Source: Liopterus haemorrhoidalis
Taxonomy: Eukaryota; Arthropoda; Insecta; Coleoptera; Dytiscidae
Assembly (NCBI GenBank): GCA_963971575.1
Contig: OZ020616.1
Span: 58,386,907 to 58,450,906, forward strand
Length of the DNA stretch: 64,000 nucleotides
Direction: 5' to 3'
How positions within the stretch are numbered: the stretch's first letter is position 1; every line of letters begins with the position of its first letter. The notes beneath the pieces are model-generated. The model was not told the DNA's origin and searched no databases. It was given only the letters and a program-made list of their open reading frames with translations. Both the position numbers and the translations under genes were made by a program. Shown piece by piece: positions 1 through 10,771 of the stretch.

Positions 1-226
1 GGTCGTTAAGACTACCTGATTTAAATCATAAAGCGCAATACAGCTTAAAGATTTGTCTTAAATCTTTACAAACAAATTGGAGAAAAATATAATTTTAACT
101 TTTTACATATTTTTACGAGTTTTGAGGTAGCTAAGTCTACCTGGCTTAAATGAATTATAATACGTAATATAACTTAAACATTTGTAGTGATCAAGGGCTG
201 TGATGGCAGCTAAAACTAATTCTTAA

Positions 227-740
227 CCCTTTACCGCATAGTGTGCCATATATGGCACATTCCGATTTTTATTTTTTATTTTACTTTTAAAACTGAATCA
301 GAACGTTACTTCATGAATGTTCATATATGCCACATACACAGCAATGGATCCTGCAGTATCTCAAGTAATGGGCTGAAATAAATTTGAGGATATCAAGCGG
401 AATTTGCACTTCAACGATAACTCTGAATTTATTGAGAAAGGACAACTAGAAGATACGGCCTTTTCTTTCAAAAATTCGAGGGCGACTGCTTTTAATCCCT
501 AATGAAGAACACCTAGCAATTGACGAGCAAATAATAATTTTCTTTTGTAACATAATGTACAATCATAATGTTCCATGTATGGCACAAATCCTAAATTATT
601 ATTTTAATTATTATTTTTTCATAAAAATAATAATTAATATTTTAAATATATTTTTTTAATTAATTTTTCTATCAATAAGAACCAATTCCTAATGCTCATG
701 AATTATTTCAGCCAAAAATAAAAATTCATGCAGTAAAGGG
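227..740 (+). mobile_element. piggyBac-type non-autonomous element, copy 1
   Basis: TTAA lies directly outside both ends (223-226 and 741-744), the target duplication used by piggyBac elements. The ends are inverted: CCCTTTACCGCATAG on the left and the complement of ATGCAGTAAAGGG on the right. The interior (about 345-530) is a decayed version of the second copy at 32861. There a short frame ends in NEEHLAIDEQII, which recalls the part of a piggyBac-derived (PGBD) transposase around its first catalytic aspartate. At 514 bp it cannot encode a transposase and would need one supplied in trans. The superfamily call rests on TTAA plus this faint protein match. Confidence 0.75.
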
Positions 741-1111
741 TTAAAACACGTTTTAAAGTAATTTTCTTTTAAAATAATGTAGTTTTTTAGTTTTATTTTT
801 CCGGTCACATTTAATAATTAATAATAATCGTTAAAAGTGTTAGAGACGTCTTTCCTTAAACTGCGAAAACGCTGATTACCGGCAGTATAAAAACCGTAAA
901 GGCTCGTCCTTTCTCGAGTTAACGACGAAGCAGGCCCGTCGGGAAACAAAATCAACTGTCTCAGACGACGTAAGATAGATGACACCAGCTACTGTCAAGG
1001 AGGTTGCAATGTATTGCTCGAAAAACGGATTAAATCTTACGATTTACTAAGGCACTTACGTCCGATCAGTTAATTACTTTAATGGCTTCAAAAATCTCAC
1101 TAGAAAAAAAA
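741..1111. other. unassigned stretch
   Basis: No gene or repeat was recognised. A slightly GC-richer part (about 860-1000) contains TATAAAAA at about 889 and several CpGs, and could be a decayed promoter or part of another repeat. Nothing downstream supports a gene. Confidence 0.4.
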
Positions 1112-1241
1112 AAGTGTAAATTTTCACACATTTCAGGGTTTCGCAGGTATTTAGTAAGTGAATGATGATTATTTGGGATGCCAAAACAAATTTTATGTTA
1201 AAATATTTTTTTTTTTTGTTAAATTTAATTCGAATGCCTAA

Positions 1242-1809
1242 TACCATTTTCACACTAATCTTTAAGATGAGTAAACTTAAAGTTCACCGATGTTTAAGAT
1301 CGGTATGCTTTCACACTTGATGTTTAAATCTCCGGTGCTGTCATCAGCTACAGTAATTTTGTCCTTAAGTTACCGTCATGAAATTACCAGTTTTGAACTG
1401 TCTGCGCAGACGCACATTTTGAATTATTATAAACAAATATGGATATTTCATTTCATTCTACAATAAAGACAGTACAATAAAGAATATATTACACCTGTAT
1501 TAACATGTAAGTCGATACATTTTATCTCAATTATTGTAGCTCTGTATTTTATTATAAACTACACATTATTAAAATAAATAATTTTACTATAACAATAAGC
1601 ATAAACTTATGATAATACAAAATGTTGACAGCACAAATTCAAGGAGTATTTTTTATAATAGAAATTAAGGCAATGCGGACGAAGTTTAAGACGCAGATCT
1701 CTGTCTTAAACATCGCTTATATTTAGACGAGGCCATACGGTTTCACATTAGCGTTTAAAGATACATTCACTTTAACATCCGATCTTAAAGTTCTAGTGTG
1801 AAAAGGGTA
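1242..1809. mobile_element. TIR element nested in family A
   Basis: It interrupts the family A motif GCCTAATACCATTATTTAGG. The left end reads TACCATTTTCACACTA and the complement of the right end reads TACCCTTTTCACACTA, followed on both sides by related TTTAAGAT-containing sequence. TAA is present at both flanks (1239-1241 and 1810-1812), as expected for the TWA duplications of PIF/Harbinger elements. An alternative reading with a 10-bp duplication (TAATACCATT) is possible. No coding sequence was found. Confidence 0.65.
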
Positions 1810-2097
1810 TAATACCATTATTTAGGTTTCTAATTATGTGCAGTATTTTTTTTTCATTAAGATATCATTAAGATAAGGTTCATTAAGATTTTGAAAATTG
1901 CGCCTATGGCTTCCATTGGTTGTTGTAAGTCATAACTCACTCCTCTGATTTCGTGTATTCAATTTCAACAATTTCCACTGGTTATTAAATTAACGCTTTT
2001 AAAAATTAAATGCAACATTTGCCAATAACTAGAAATTCGAAAAAATAATTTAAACAAAATAAAAATGCAAAAAAAAAAACAGTAAAAATAAAAATGT

Positions 2098-2172
2098 CTC
2101 GAGACCGGATCGAACCTTAGTTTGCAAATTAGAACGCGAGCATGCTAACTATTACACTATCAAAGCATGCTG
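2098..2172 (-). other. tRNA-like module in family A
   Basis: Read on the minus strand this has an A-box-like TAGTGTAATAGTTAGCATG and a good B-box, GGTTCGATCC, about 30 bp apart, as in internal RNA polymerase III promoters of tRNA genes. The cloverleaf stems pair poorly, so it is not a functional tRNA gene. A similar module is at 32003-32072. The position inside family A is the same as that of the modules at 4873, 41141 and 47806. Confidence 0.6.
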
Positions 2173-2520
2173 GTTAACTGTGCTACATAAGTTATTAAAT
2201 CTTTTACATGGTCAAGCAAAAAATGCGTCATTTTTCGAAAACATAATCTGATCAAAAATTCCGGTTCACACAAATGTACATTACTTAGAATTTTTTCAGG
2301 TTTTTAGTTTAGACCAACTGGGCTACAGGGTGCGGGACAATTTTTTTTTGCACAATTTAGACAAAAATCGCGTCAAAATAATTTTTTTGCAAAAATAAAA
2401 TTTTGATCGTTAATCCACGTATTAAGGGCTTTCATTTGATACCCTACTCAGAATTTTAAAAAAATGTATTTTTTTTTTCGGTCCGTAGATATTTGTTTAT
2501 ATTTTTAGGGGGGATATGTT

Positions 2521-3186
2521 TTTTAGATGTTTTAGTATTTTTCATATGTGCGGGTCAAAGAGTTGTATAAGCATGCCAAATTTCAACTCTCTAGGTTTAG
2601 CCGTTTGGCTACAATTTTTACCGAACAGACAGTTTAGATGTCTTAGTATTTTTTCTATGTGCGGGTTAAAGAGTTGTATAAGCATGCCAAATTTCAACTC
2701 TCTAGGTTTAGCCGTTTGGCTACAATTTTTACCGAACAGACAGTTTAGATGTCTTAGTATTTTTCATATGTGCGGGTCAAAGAGTTGTATAAACATGCCA
2801 AATTTCAACTCTCTAGGTTTAGCCGTTTGGCTACAATTTTTACCGAACAGACAGTTTAGATGTCTTAGTATTTTTCATATGTGCGGGTCAAAGAGTTGTA
2901 TAAGCATGCCAAATTTCAACTCTCTAGGTTTAGCCGTTTGGCTACAATTTTTACCGAACAGACAGTTTAGATGTCTTAGTATTTTTTCTATGTGCGGGTT
3001 AAAGAGTTGTATAAGCATGCCAAATTTCAACTCTCTAGGTTTAGCCGTTTGGCTACAATTTTTACCGAACAGACAGTTTAGATGTCTTAGTATTTTTTCT
3101 ATGTGCGGGTTAAAGAGTTGTATAAGCATGCCAAATTCCAACTCTCTAGGTTTATCCATTTGGCTACAATTTTTACCGAATAGACA
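2521..3186 (+). repeat. tandem array, six 111-bp units
   Basis: Six near-identical units each run from TTAGATGT to CCGAACAGACAG and contain TGTGCGGGTYAAAGAGTTGT and TTTAGCCGTTTGGCTACAAT. Other family A copies carry this segment once, so the array is a local expansion of the 3' part of the element. Because 111 is divisible by three, one frame stays open for 258 codons (2516-3292) and a shorter one stays open on the minus strand. There is no sign that either encodes a real protein. Confidence 0.9.
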
Positions 3187-3262
3187 GACAGACAGACGAC
3201 GAAATGACGGTATATGGTTGTTTTGGACATACCTACAAAACCCTAAAAACGGTATAGAACAC

Positions 3263-3574
3263 CAGAGCCGCAGTAAGGAAAACTTGCGCTAGGGGCAAAA
3301 CTGCGTTTTGGCGCCCTCACCTCCCAAAATCCAAGTGAAGAGCAAAAATAAAGGTCCCTCACCTCCCAAAATCCAAGTGAAGAGCAAAAAAAAGGTCCTC
3401 ACCTCCCAAAATCCAAGTGAAGAGCAAAAAAAAGGTCCTCACCTCCCAAAATCCCAGTGAAGAGCAAAAAAAAGGTCCTCACTTTCGCAATGTTGCGCCC
3501 CTTAGTCAAGCTCATTGGCGCTAGCCCCCCGTTGGGGGGGGGGGCAACGCCGCCATCCCCTTACTGTGGCTCTG
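3263..3574. mobile_element. hAT-type MITE with internal minisatellite (family C)
   Basis: The ends are inverted, CAGAGCCGCAGTAAGG on the left against CAGAGCCACAGTAAGG from the right. The flanks are a near-perfect 8-bp duplication (TAGAACAC at 3255-3262, GAGAACAC at 3575-3582), the hallmark of hAT elements. The interior holds about four units of a roughly 40-bp repeat centred on CCTCACCTCCCAAAATCCAA, each with an A-run, then a G-run near 3530. The same minisatellite motif occurs in the elements at 14911 and 39965. It is inserted just beyond the 3' end of family A. Confidence 0.85.
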
Positions 3575-4174
3575 GAGAACACAGTTTTGTCATTTGAATT
3601 TTTGAAAACATCGTTTTTGATTTATTTTGTAAAAATTGTGCCTTGTATAATTCAGTTTTAATGTTTAATACCAAAATAAACTTGAATTTTCTTAATGTTA
3701 CACAAACATCCGTTTCTTAAGAAGTAAATGTACCGAATCTGGTTGTTTGACTCGATTCTGAATGGAATGAGAAGCCTCTCTCAAACTCACCGAGAAACTT
3801 TATCTGTAGAAACTCCAAGATGTAACATTTCCAGATAAGATAAAAACCAATCCAAACAAAATTAATCCAACAGATTAAGAAATGAAATAATCTAGAAAAA
3901 GTAAAGATACTGTAACACCGTTCTGTAACAAGTTCTAGGCTTTATATTTTATAGTAAATTTAAAATCCATTCACTAATTAAAAAGATAGCAGTAGACAAG
4001 AAGTGTTTTTAGGGTTTTGTAGGTATGACCAAAAACCCTTATACCGTCATTTTGTCGTCTGTCTGTCTGTTCGGTAAAAATTGTAGCCAAACGGCTAAAC
4101 CTAGAGAGTTGAAATTTGGCATGCTTATACAACTCTTTGACCCGCACATAGGAAAAATACTAAAACATATAAAC

Positions 4175-4485
4175 CAGTGTTTCTCAACAGGAGGTCCGCG
4201 GACCACCAGCGGTCCCCAGAAAAATTTTAGTGGTCCGTGAAAGTTTTTGTATGTGTTTTTTTTTAATTTTTTTATGCACATTTATTATATAAATAATTTA
4301 TATTTTGTTTATTTTCTATAAACTTTCTGTGATTTTCTACAAATAAAATTTACAAATGTATTTAGTAGCACATTAAATATATTTGTTTTCTTGCAAAAAA
4401 TGAACCAACAATTATTATTAGTGGTCCGCGTTATAAAATTATATATTATACTGGTCCGCGGTGCGTTTCTGGTTGAGAAACACTG
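4175..4485. mobile_element. hAT-type MITE nested in family A
   Basis: The ends are inverted: CAGTGTTTCTCAAC on the left and GTTGAGAAACACTG on the right, followed inward by a GGTCCGCGG motif on both sides. The flanking 8-mers are ATATAAAC (4167-4174) and ATCTAAAC (4486-4493), a duplication with one change. It is 311 bp with no coding capacity. The surrounding family A sequence resumes directly after the duplication. Confidence 0.88.
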
Positions 4486-4872
4486 ATCTAAACAACATAT
4501 CCCCCTAAAAATATAAACAAATATGTGCTCATCGAAAAAAAAAATATTTTTTTATAATTCTGAGTAGGGTATCAAATGAAAGCCCTTGGTACGTGGATTA
4601 ACGATCAAATTTTTATTTTTGCAAAATAAATTATTTTGAAGCGATTTATACCAAAATTGTGCAAAAAAATTTTTGTCCCACATCCTGTAGCCCAGATGGT
4701 TTAAACTAAAAATCTGAAAAAATTCTAAGTAATGTACATTGGTGTGAACCGGAATAGTCCAACAGGAATTTTTGATCAGATTACGTTTTTGGAACAGAAC
4801 GAATTTTTTGTGATTTTTGGCTAATAAATTACACAAGTTATAGCTTTGTAACACGCTACACTGGAACGTGTA

Positions 4873-4945
4873 TGCTGGTGTAGTGGTTTTGTGCTGGTTT
4901 TTCACCCAAGTAACTCGATCCAAAAGGGGTCGAACCTTGCGAGAA
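4873..4945 (+). other. tRNA-like module in family A, second type
   Basis: GGTGTAGTGGTTTTGTGCTGG resembles a tRNA A-box region and GGGGTCGAACCTT is a B-box, separated by about 45 bp, as in tRNAs with a long variable arm. The sequence differs from the module in the 1112 copy, although the bordering family A sequence is the same. Confidence 0.5.
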
Positions 4946-5641
4946 GAGACAATATTATTATTATTATTTTTTTTAAATATTTATATTGTTTAAATTATTT
5001 TTTCAAAATTCTAGTTATATTTTGGCAAATGTTGCATTTAATTCTTAAGAGCGTAAATTTAATAACCAGTGGAAATTGTTTAAATTATAATTTAATTCTG
5101 TTTCAATGTACACGAAATCAGAGGGGCGGAACTTATAACAACCAATGGAAGCCATAGGCGCAATTTTTAAAATTCTTAATGAACCTTGCTATATAAAAAA
5201 AAAAATACTGCACATATTTAGAAACCTAAATAATAGTATTAAGCGTTCGAATTAAAATTAGCAAAAAAAATATTTTAATATAAAATTTGTTTTGGCATCC
5301 CAAATAATCATCATTCACTTACTAAATACCTGCAAAACCCTGAAATGTGTGAAAATTCACACTTCACATCAATTTTTCTTTGTTTCATTAAATTGGAAAT
5401 TTCAGAATGTGTTATGAAATGTGCCAATCGCCAAATGTTACCAAGTGCATGTTGTCAAATTTATTTGTACACATATTTATAGAGGAGTATCTAGGGCATG
5501 GCGTATGGTCCGGGGCGCCGTATTTAGAGGGGCACGTGGTGAAAGTAAAAGGAAGACCATTTTACGTTTTTTTTTATCCTTTTCTTCTAGCCGTCACTGG
5601 AATCTTGTTTCTTTTTTTTGTTCTCTTGGATTTGGTATCCT

Positions 5642-5911
5642 TTTTTAGGGTTTTGTAAGTAAGACCATCAAAAAACCCTTATAACGTCACTCATGTGCCT
5701 GTCTGTACGGTAGAAATTGTAGCCAAGCGGCTGAACATAGAAAGTTGATATTTGGTATGCTTGTACAAATCCACAAAACTATATAGAGTTCAAAAAATAC
5801 AGCGCCAGGATAAATACAAACAAATATGTATTTAGCCAATAATGTTGGCTTCTTACACTTATTACATACCTACAAAACCCTGAAATATGTGAAAATATAC
5901 ACTTCACATAT
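5642..5911 (-). mobile_element. short family A derivative
   Basis: Both family A termini are present within only about 270 bp: TTTTTTAGGGTTTTGTAAGT at the left and ACACTTCACAT at the right. The microsatellite is reduced to a few CTGT units, and the central part including the tRNA-like module is missing. It defines the ends of the family independently of the long copies. Its interior (ACTATATAGAGTTCAAAAAA) matches the older copy at 52586. Confidence 0.75.
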
Positions 5912-6596
5912 ATTTTTTTTGTTATTTTTATTTGGCAAATATTTTTTAAATTTGAAAACAATTTTCATCGGGAAAATCGTAGGTTGACCGCATCCAAGCC
6001 GTTGATCTCGGTTAAAATCCAATATTGGCGTACTTTTTTAAATCCTTGCTGGTGTAAACTGGGGTGTGTACTGTACCGTAGGTAGTGTTACCAACCGCGA
6101 CATGCAACACGCTCGTTAGCCACTGTCAGTCCTGCCAACTAAACCACCCTGCAGCCGGCTAACGTGCCGTGATAAACACAGCAAAAATAAAAAAAAAGTG
6201 AATACATAAAAATAGAATGTTAAAAAGAAATCAAGAACATCAAAACACAATAAATGTAAGGAAGATATAAGATTTTAACATAAGAAAAAGATTTATAAAT
6301 CGGTTAAACCATGTAGAATTGGTATAAAATAAATAAAACTGGGTTTAAATTGTGCCTCTAACCGGTTCGAAGGGTTGTGTGTTCGCTTCTATTATTATCG
6401 GTTCAATTTCATAACTATTCAGTTAATTTCCGACGCATTTGACGTTTGTAAAAAACGGAAATTATATTTATGTCAGCATCTAATGGCATTTTATTCATAG
6501 CTATCCTTCACAGATGGCATTTTAAACATTTGTTTGCAAATGTATCTATTGCTGGACAGTTTCAGTAGGAATGATTTCTAGCTTCGCACAGGTCTC
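5912..6596. other. unassigned stretch
   Basis: No gene was found. A somewhat GC-richer part (about 5970-6180) has no open frame. The last eight bases are the left target duplication of the element that follows. Confidence 0.4.
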
Positions 6597-7272
6597 TAGA
6601 ACCCTGAGCGGATACGTTTTTCTGTATCCGATCCGCATCCGCAAAAATATCCGCACATGATTTGCTGTCTATTTGGAAATATCTAACATGTTTCGCCTTA
6701 TTTGGCATATCGTTGTTTTAAAACACTGCTATATTTTTAAAAATCACTTTATTAAAAATCAATTTATCACTTTAATATTACTTGGTCCAGAAATATGTTT
6801 TCTATCTAACGTCGTACTGAGATTATATAGATTAAAAAATAAAGATGGAAATTATAATTACTCGACTATTAAATCTAGTTTATATAAAATGTAAAACTTT
6901 AAACAGCAATATCTCAGAAACTTAGTTTTTTAAGACATCTCACTGTTATTTTAGGAGCAGCGATATTTAGAAATAATTAAACAGATTAATATATCACATT
7001 TATGACCAATAAATAACAAGGAAAGCCCTATAAGATCAACAAATTTAAAAAAATAAGTTCTTAATAATAAAATTAAATTCTGAAATTCATCCTATTTTTA
7101 AAATATGAAAGTTATATGACGATTTCAAGAATTTTAAGATATTTTTATTTTTTTTAATTTGATATGAGCTTCTATGTTTTTAAATGTGGCAAATTACCAT
7201 GATTAAACTTTACTAATATTTCCAAAAATGCAAAGTAAGGCGATATATAATTATTTTTAAATTAGTAAACGC

Positions 7273-7423
7273 AATAAATCCAAAGAAATTGTTGACATCA
7301 TGCTAAAAATAGTCAAAACGTTGTGTAGGGACCTCAATTCGTGGGGATCCATCGAAATCTCGAAATGTCAAAATCGGTATGATCACAATACCTCTCTTAT
7401 ATATGTTGGCGGTCGGTTAAAAT
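7273..7423 (+). mobile_element. family B 3' fragment
   Basis: It begins at GACATCATGCTAAAAATAGT and runs to GGCGGTCGGTTAAAATT, matching the last 150 bp of complete family B copies. The 5' part and the microsatellite are absent. It is followed directly by a family A 5' end. Confidence 0.8.
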
Positions 7424-7600
7424 TGATGTGAAGTGTGAATTTTCACACATTTCAGGATTTCGCAGATATTTAGTAAGTGAATGATGATTATTTGCGATGC
7501 CAAAACAAATTTTATGTTAAAATATTTTTTTATTAATTTTAATTCGAATGCCTAATACCATTATTTAGGTTTCTAAAGATGTGCAGTATTTTTTTATATA
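7424..7600 (+). mobile_element. family A 5' fragment
   Basis: It opens with GATGTGAAGTGTGAATTTTC and the palindromic tip, followed by CAGGATTTCGCAGATATTTA and the usual block as far as GTGCAGTATTT. The 3' end of the family is missing. The sequence then passes into a hairpin. Confidence 0.8.
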
Positions 7601-7644
7601 GTAGAGTTTATATAACAGTCGTAGTTATATAAACTCTACTATAT
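7596..7644. repeat. perfect 21-bp inverted repeat
   Basis: The arm at 7596-7616 is exactly complementary to 7624-7644, with a 7-base spacer (AGTCGTA). It would form a stable cruciform or RNA hairpin. It sits at the break point of the family A fragment, suggesting that it arose during a rearrangement. Confidence 0.9.
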
Positions 7645-7959
7645 TTAACTATTTAAGTAAGCGTAAAATAGGTCTTTATGGGAAGAGTAAAACCAGTGGC
7701 GAAGGAAGACCTCCGCTAGACTTGCCCTCCCATAAAAAAAAATAATAATAAAAAAAAAATACATAATTTTTTTTTTTTTTTTGTTATTTAAAAAAAGATT
7801 TAGGTAAATCTTCAAAAATACATCAAATTATGTCCAATACAATTTTTTGTCCAAAACTTGGTTTACTAGTTACGAATTTTTTTATATTTTAATGTTTAAT
7901 AACTTCCGTTTCCGGTTTCGGATTTTAATAAAAAACAATAGGGTTCTTCCCAATTATTA

Positions 7960-8140
7960 GGAGAATTTTTTGAGTTATCGTGTATACATACAGACACACA
8001 GACACACACACACATACGGACGGCACTTCGAAAATAGGTTTTTTGGGTTCCCTGGACCATGAAACGTGGTCATCAGTCAAAATCTCGACATCGAAAATTT
8101 TCGCGATTACAATACTTGCCCCTTATATATTAAGGTCGGG
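7960..8140 (+). mobile_element. family-B-like 3' region
   Basis: CATACAGACACACAGACACA leads into ATCTCGACATCGAAAATTTT and then CGATTACAATACTTGCCCCT, TTATATATTAAGGTCGGGCA. Block for block this parallels the family B tail (microsatellite, ATCTCGAAATGTCAAAATCG, ATCACAATACCTCCCTTATA, GGCGGTCGG), but the two are clearly different subfamilies. Confidence 0.6.
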
Positions 8141-8374
8141 CAAGTAAAAAGTAAAAAGTGCCGTAACGTATTATTATTTCACACTTGTCATAAGCACAAT
8201 GCAAATGCCAGCGATACATTTTTGGGGTTCGAAGATTTTATGTTCACGCGGATATTGCGGGTAAGCGGATATGATATATAATCCGCATCCGATCCGCATG
8301 ATTTAAATGATAATTTATCCGCATCCGCAGAAATATGGCGGATATCCGCGGATTTGCAGGGCCCTACAGGTCTC

Positions 8375-8962
8375 CCATCGAACTTTGTTAACATACCCCT
8401 CCCCCCTCTTGTACAGGATTGCAATGGTTTAAAATATTTTCCCCTGGTAATACCAGTAGTGATTACTAATTTATCAAGTTTGTGTCGTTGTCTTATCATT
8501 TCGATTAATTTCTGTGCAGTATTCTTAAATGTGGCTCGTATATAAACCTTGAGAAATCTATTAGAGTTCCGGTTAAATCGTGCGATTTATCTACATCTTG
8601 GGAGATTTGGGTCGGCGTCCCTGTTCTGCGCCCGGCGGCGGCATAAAACATACAGCCGGGCAACAAGCCAGAATCTCTCTCAGTTCCACTTTAATAAGCA
8701 TAACTAGAGAAACGCACACAAACGTTATTACATGTTAATATATAGGAAAAGACGTACCAAAATTGATCATTTTGGTTAATAATCATATTAATACACCTTT
8801 CCTCTTATGATTTTTTGAAATACGAAAAAAGGTGATGATAGGAAGTCGAAATAGTAAATATTTTTTGCCAGACGAAGGAATTTTTGGTTTAACGAAGAAG
8901 AGGAAAAAGAAAACGGAGACGATTATACATTTATACTAATAACAGTGTAATAAAAAAAAAAA
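8375..8962. other. unassigned stretch
   Basis: No gene or known repeat boundary was recognised. A short CG-rich patch at about 8600-8650 stands in AT-rich sequence. Short open frames on both strands look random. Confidence 0.4.
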
Positions 8963-9596
8963 TTAGCTGTGGCCACCACAGGACCGACCGCCACCACAAA
9001 TCCATGTAGCAGCAGAGTAGAAATAACTTGGCCTAATATTTTCTAACAGAGATATTATTTATCATGACCATGGAAACGTTACATATAAGTATGAAAAAAT
9101 TAAGACTTGCGACTTTCGAAAAATTTATCGTTTTATCAAAAAATGTCTCAAATAAAAGTTGTTAGTTATTGCTTTTATAGCAACTATTGTTCAATACATT
9201 TTTTCGAAATATTTTTCTGTTGGGAAATATTCGCAAAAATCTTAAAATCGACACGAGTAAACTCCCATTTTTAGTCAACCGATTTTTACCAAAAGTTGAT
9301 CAACTCGTGGCATTGATGGCAGAAGCTTAAATATGACGTTTCATAAAAATCCTTTCAGCTGAATTTGCTCTGCACGTGTACACAGACAGACGGACAGACA
9401 GACGGACATACAGACGGACGGACAGACAGACGGACGGACAGACAGACGGACGGACAGACAGACCGATAGACATCATGCTAAAAATAGTCAAAACGTTATG
9501 TAGGGACTTCAATTCGTGGAGATCCATCGAAATCTCGAAACGTCAAAATTGGTATAATCACAATACCTCCCTTATATATGTTGGCGGTCGGTAAAA
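8963..9596 (+). mobile_element. family B element
   Basis: It starts near TTAGCTGTGGCCACCACAGG and ends GGCGGTCGGTAAAAAA. Near the start is GACCGACCGCC, the complement of GGCGGTCGG at the far end, so the subtermini are inverted. A CAGA/CGGA microsatellite (about 9382-9465) precedes the conserved GACATCATGCTAAAAATAGT block. This copy has a small deletion near 9000. Open frames through the microsatellite on both strands are only products of the 4-bp period. Confidence 0.85.
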
Positions 9597-9654
9597 AAGC
9601 ATTTTCACACCACAATTACTATGTTAAATGCATTTTGAGTTCAAAAAAAGATTT

Positions 9655-9690
9655 TTCTTTTCAGCCGAATTTGCTCTGCACGTGTAGACG

Positions 9691-9725
<35 letters not shown>

Positions 9726-9857
9726 CGATAGACATCATGCTAAAAATAGTCAAAACGTTACGTAGGGACCTCAATTCGTGGAGATCCATCGAAATCTCGA
9801 AACGTTAAAATTGGTATGATCACAATACCTCCCTTATATATGTTGGCGGTCGGTAAA
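9655..9857 (+). mobile_element. family B 3' duplicate
   Basis: A second microsatellite plus 3' region follows about 60 bp after the complete copy. It starts at CTTTTCAGCCGAATTTGCTC and ends GGCGGTCGGTAAAAATT. The tandem arrangement suggests unequal exchange or an end-duplicated transposition product. Confidence 0.75.
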
Positions 9858-10771
9858 AATTGAACAATTTATTGATGAAATTTGAACACTTTACACACAT
9901 CAATAAATTGAAGGTCAACTTTTTCAATGTATTGATTCGAGTAAACCCACTTTAAACTGATCTACAATTCTATATTTTATTTCAAATGGCAACTACTAGG
10001 TATAAGCTTTCATGATTTTGTCTTGAATAGCCAGAATCTTTGGAAAAGAAAACAGTTTTAAACGCAAGTACCACTGTTTGACATTAAATATTAGCGCAGT
10101 CGTTATAAAAATAGTAGTGACATCTCAACTACTAGGTGTGTACCATTCAATGACTGCAGGTTTGATTTATGTATATTAAATAACAATATGAAAAGAAATA
10201 TTTAAAAAGAACAAAAGATAAACAAAATTAAAATAAGCTTTGTTAAATACTGTTAGAATAGTTGCTTACGTGACCTAATCTTGTCCTCTCCGCCCCCCGG
10301 CATTATGAATGTGTGTAAACCGCCTTCGGGGGCAGACACATGTAGGTGGGGCACTGATTATTTTAACTGCTGAGTATGGAATACGTGATTTTAGCAAAGA
10401 AACAAATTATATAACACACAAACATGTTTTCCACGGCAGTTAGCAAATAGGCCTACTTTCCAGCTCTCCAATAATCTCCAGATACTTTAAAAACACTCGT
10501 CCTCGCCAATCTGCAGATTTTAAACTCAATCGCGACTCATTTGTGCACAATATACCGCTCTATTCTGCGTTCAGTTAGTCAAAATACATTTGATGTTTTC
10601 GGAAAATAACGCATTGTTCGTGTTTTTAACTAAAATATGTAATAGTATATTCTGTAACAAGGTTGGAATGAGAAAATTCGATGCGAGTGGAACATTCCGA
10701 GCGCGAGCCGCAGGCGAGCGTGAGAAACCACGAGCAACGAATTTTCTCTTCCAACCGAGTCACAGACCCTA
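9858..10771. other. unassigned stretch
   Basis: No coding or repeat signal stands out. At 10670-10760 a GC-richer segment with paired GGAATGAGAAAATTCG and CGAATTTTCTCTTCCAACC forms a weak inverted pair, probably an old TIR element overlapping the next one. Confidence 0.35.

Larger units (their letters stand above)
1112..3249 (+). mobile_element. family A element, longest copy
   Basis: The 5' end is seen as AAAGTGTAAATTTTCACACA followed by TTTCAGGGTTTCGCAGGTAT. The 3' end is CATACCTACAAAACCCTAAA. The subterminal AGGGTTTYGCAGGTAT and ATACCTACAAAACCCT are inverted relative to each other. The same order of blocks recurs in the copies at 4006, 31490, 40697 and 45228. This copy is lengthened by a nested TIR element (1242-1809) and by a 111-bp tandem array (2521-3186). 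It contains a tRNA-like module on the minus strand (2098-2172) and a short CAGA run before the 3' end. There is no transposase. The layout resembles HINE-type non-autonomous Helentrons. The class is inferred; the repeat itself is certain. Confidence 0.8.
4006..5370 (-). mobile_element. family A element, inverted copy
   Basis: It reads as the complement of the copy at 1112. The 3' end (TTTTTAGGGTTTTGTAGGTA) is at the left and the 5' end (ACACTTCACAT) at the right. It has a short CTGT run at about 4060, and the single-copy form of the segment that is amplified at 2521. A hAT-type MITE is nested at 4175-4485 and a distinct tRNA-like module lies at 4873-4945. There is no coding sequence. Confidence 0.8.
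6597..8366. mobile_element. hAT-type element carrying later insertions
   Basis: The perfect 8-mer CAGGTCTC flanks it (6589-6596 and 8367-8374). The ends are loosely inverted (TAGAACCCTGAGCGGAT against TAGGGCCCTGCAAATCC) and both are rich in ATCCGCATCCGC repeats. The interior is mostly AT-rich without a transposase, and includes a family B fragment (7273-7423), a family A 5' fragment (7424-7600), a long hairpin (7596-7644) and a family-B-like 3' end (7960-8140). The TSD is convincing; the superfamily is inferred from its length. Confidence 0.65.

Noticed and set aside
2521..3186. Regularly spaced repeats resembling a CRISPR array
   Set aside because: Units are contiguous 111-bp tandems with no variable spacers, and this is animal DNA.
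2516..3292. 258-codon open frame with repeated 37-residue units
   Set aside because: It is translation of a tandemly expanded non-coding transposon segment. The same sequence on the other strand is also open, and single-copy relatives have no gene.
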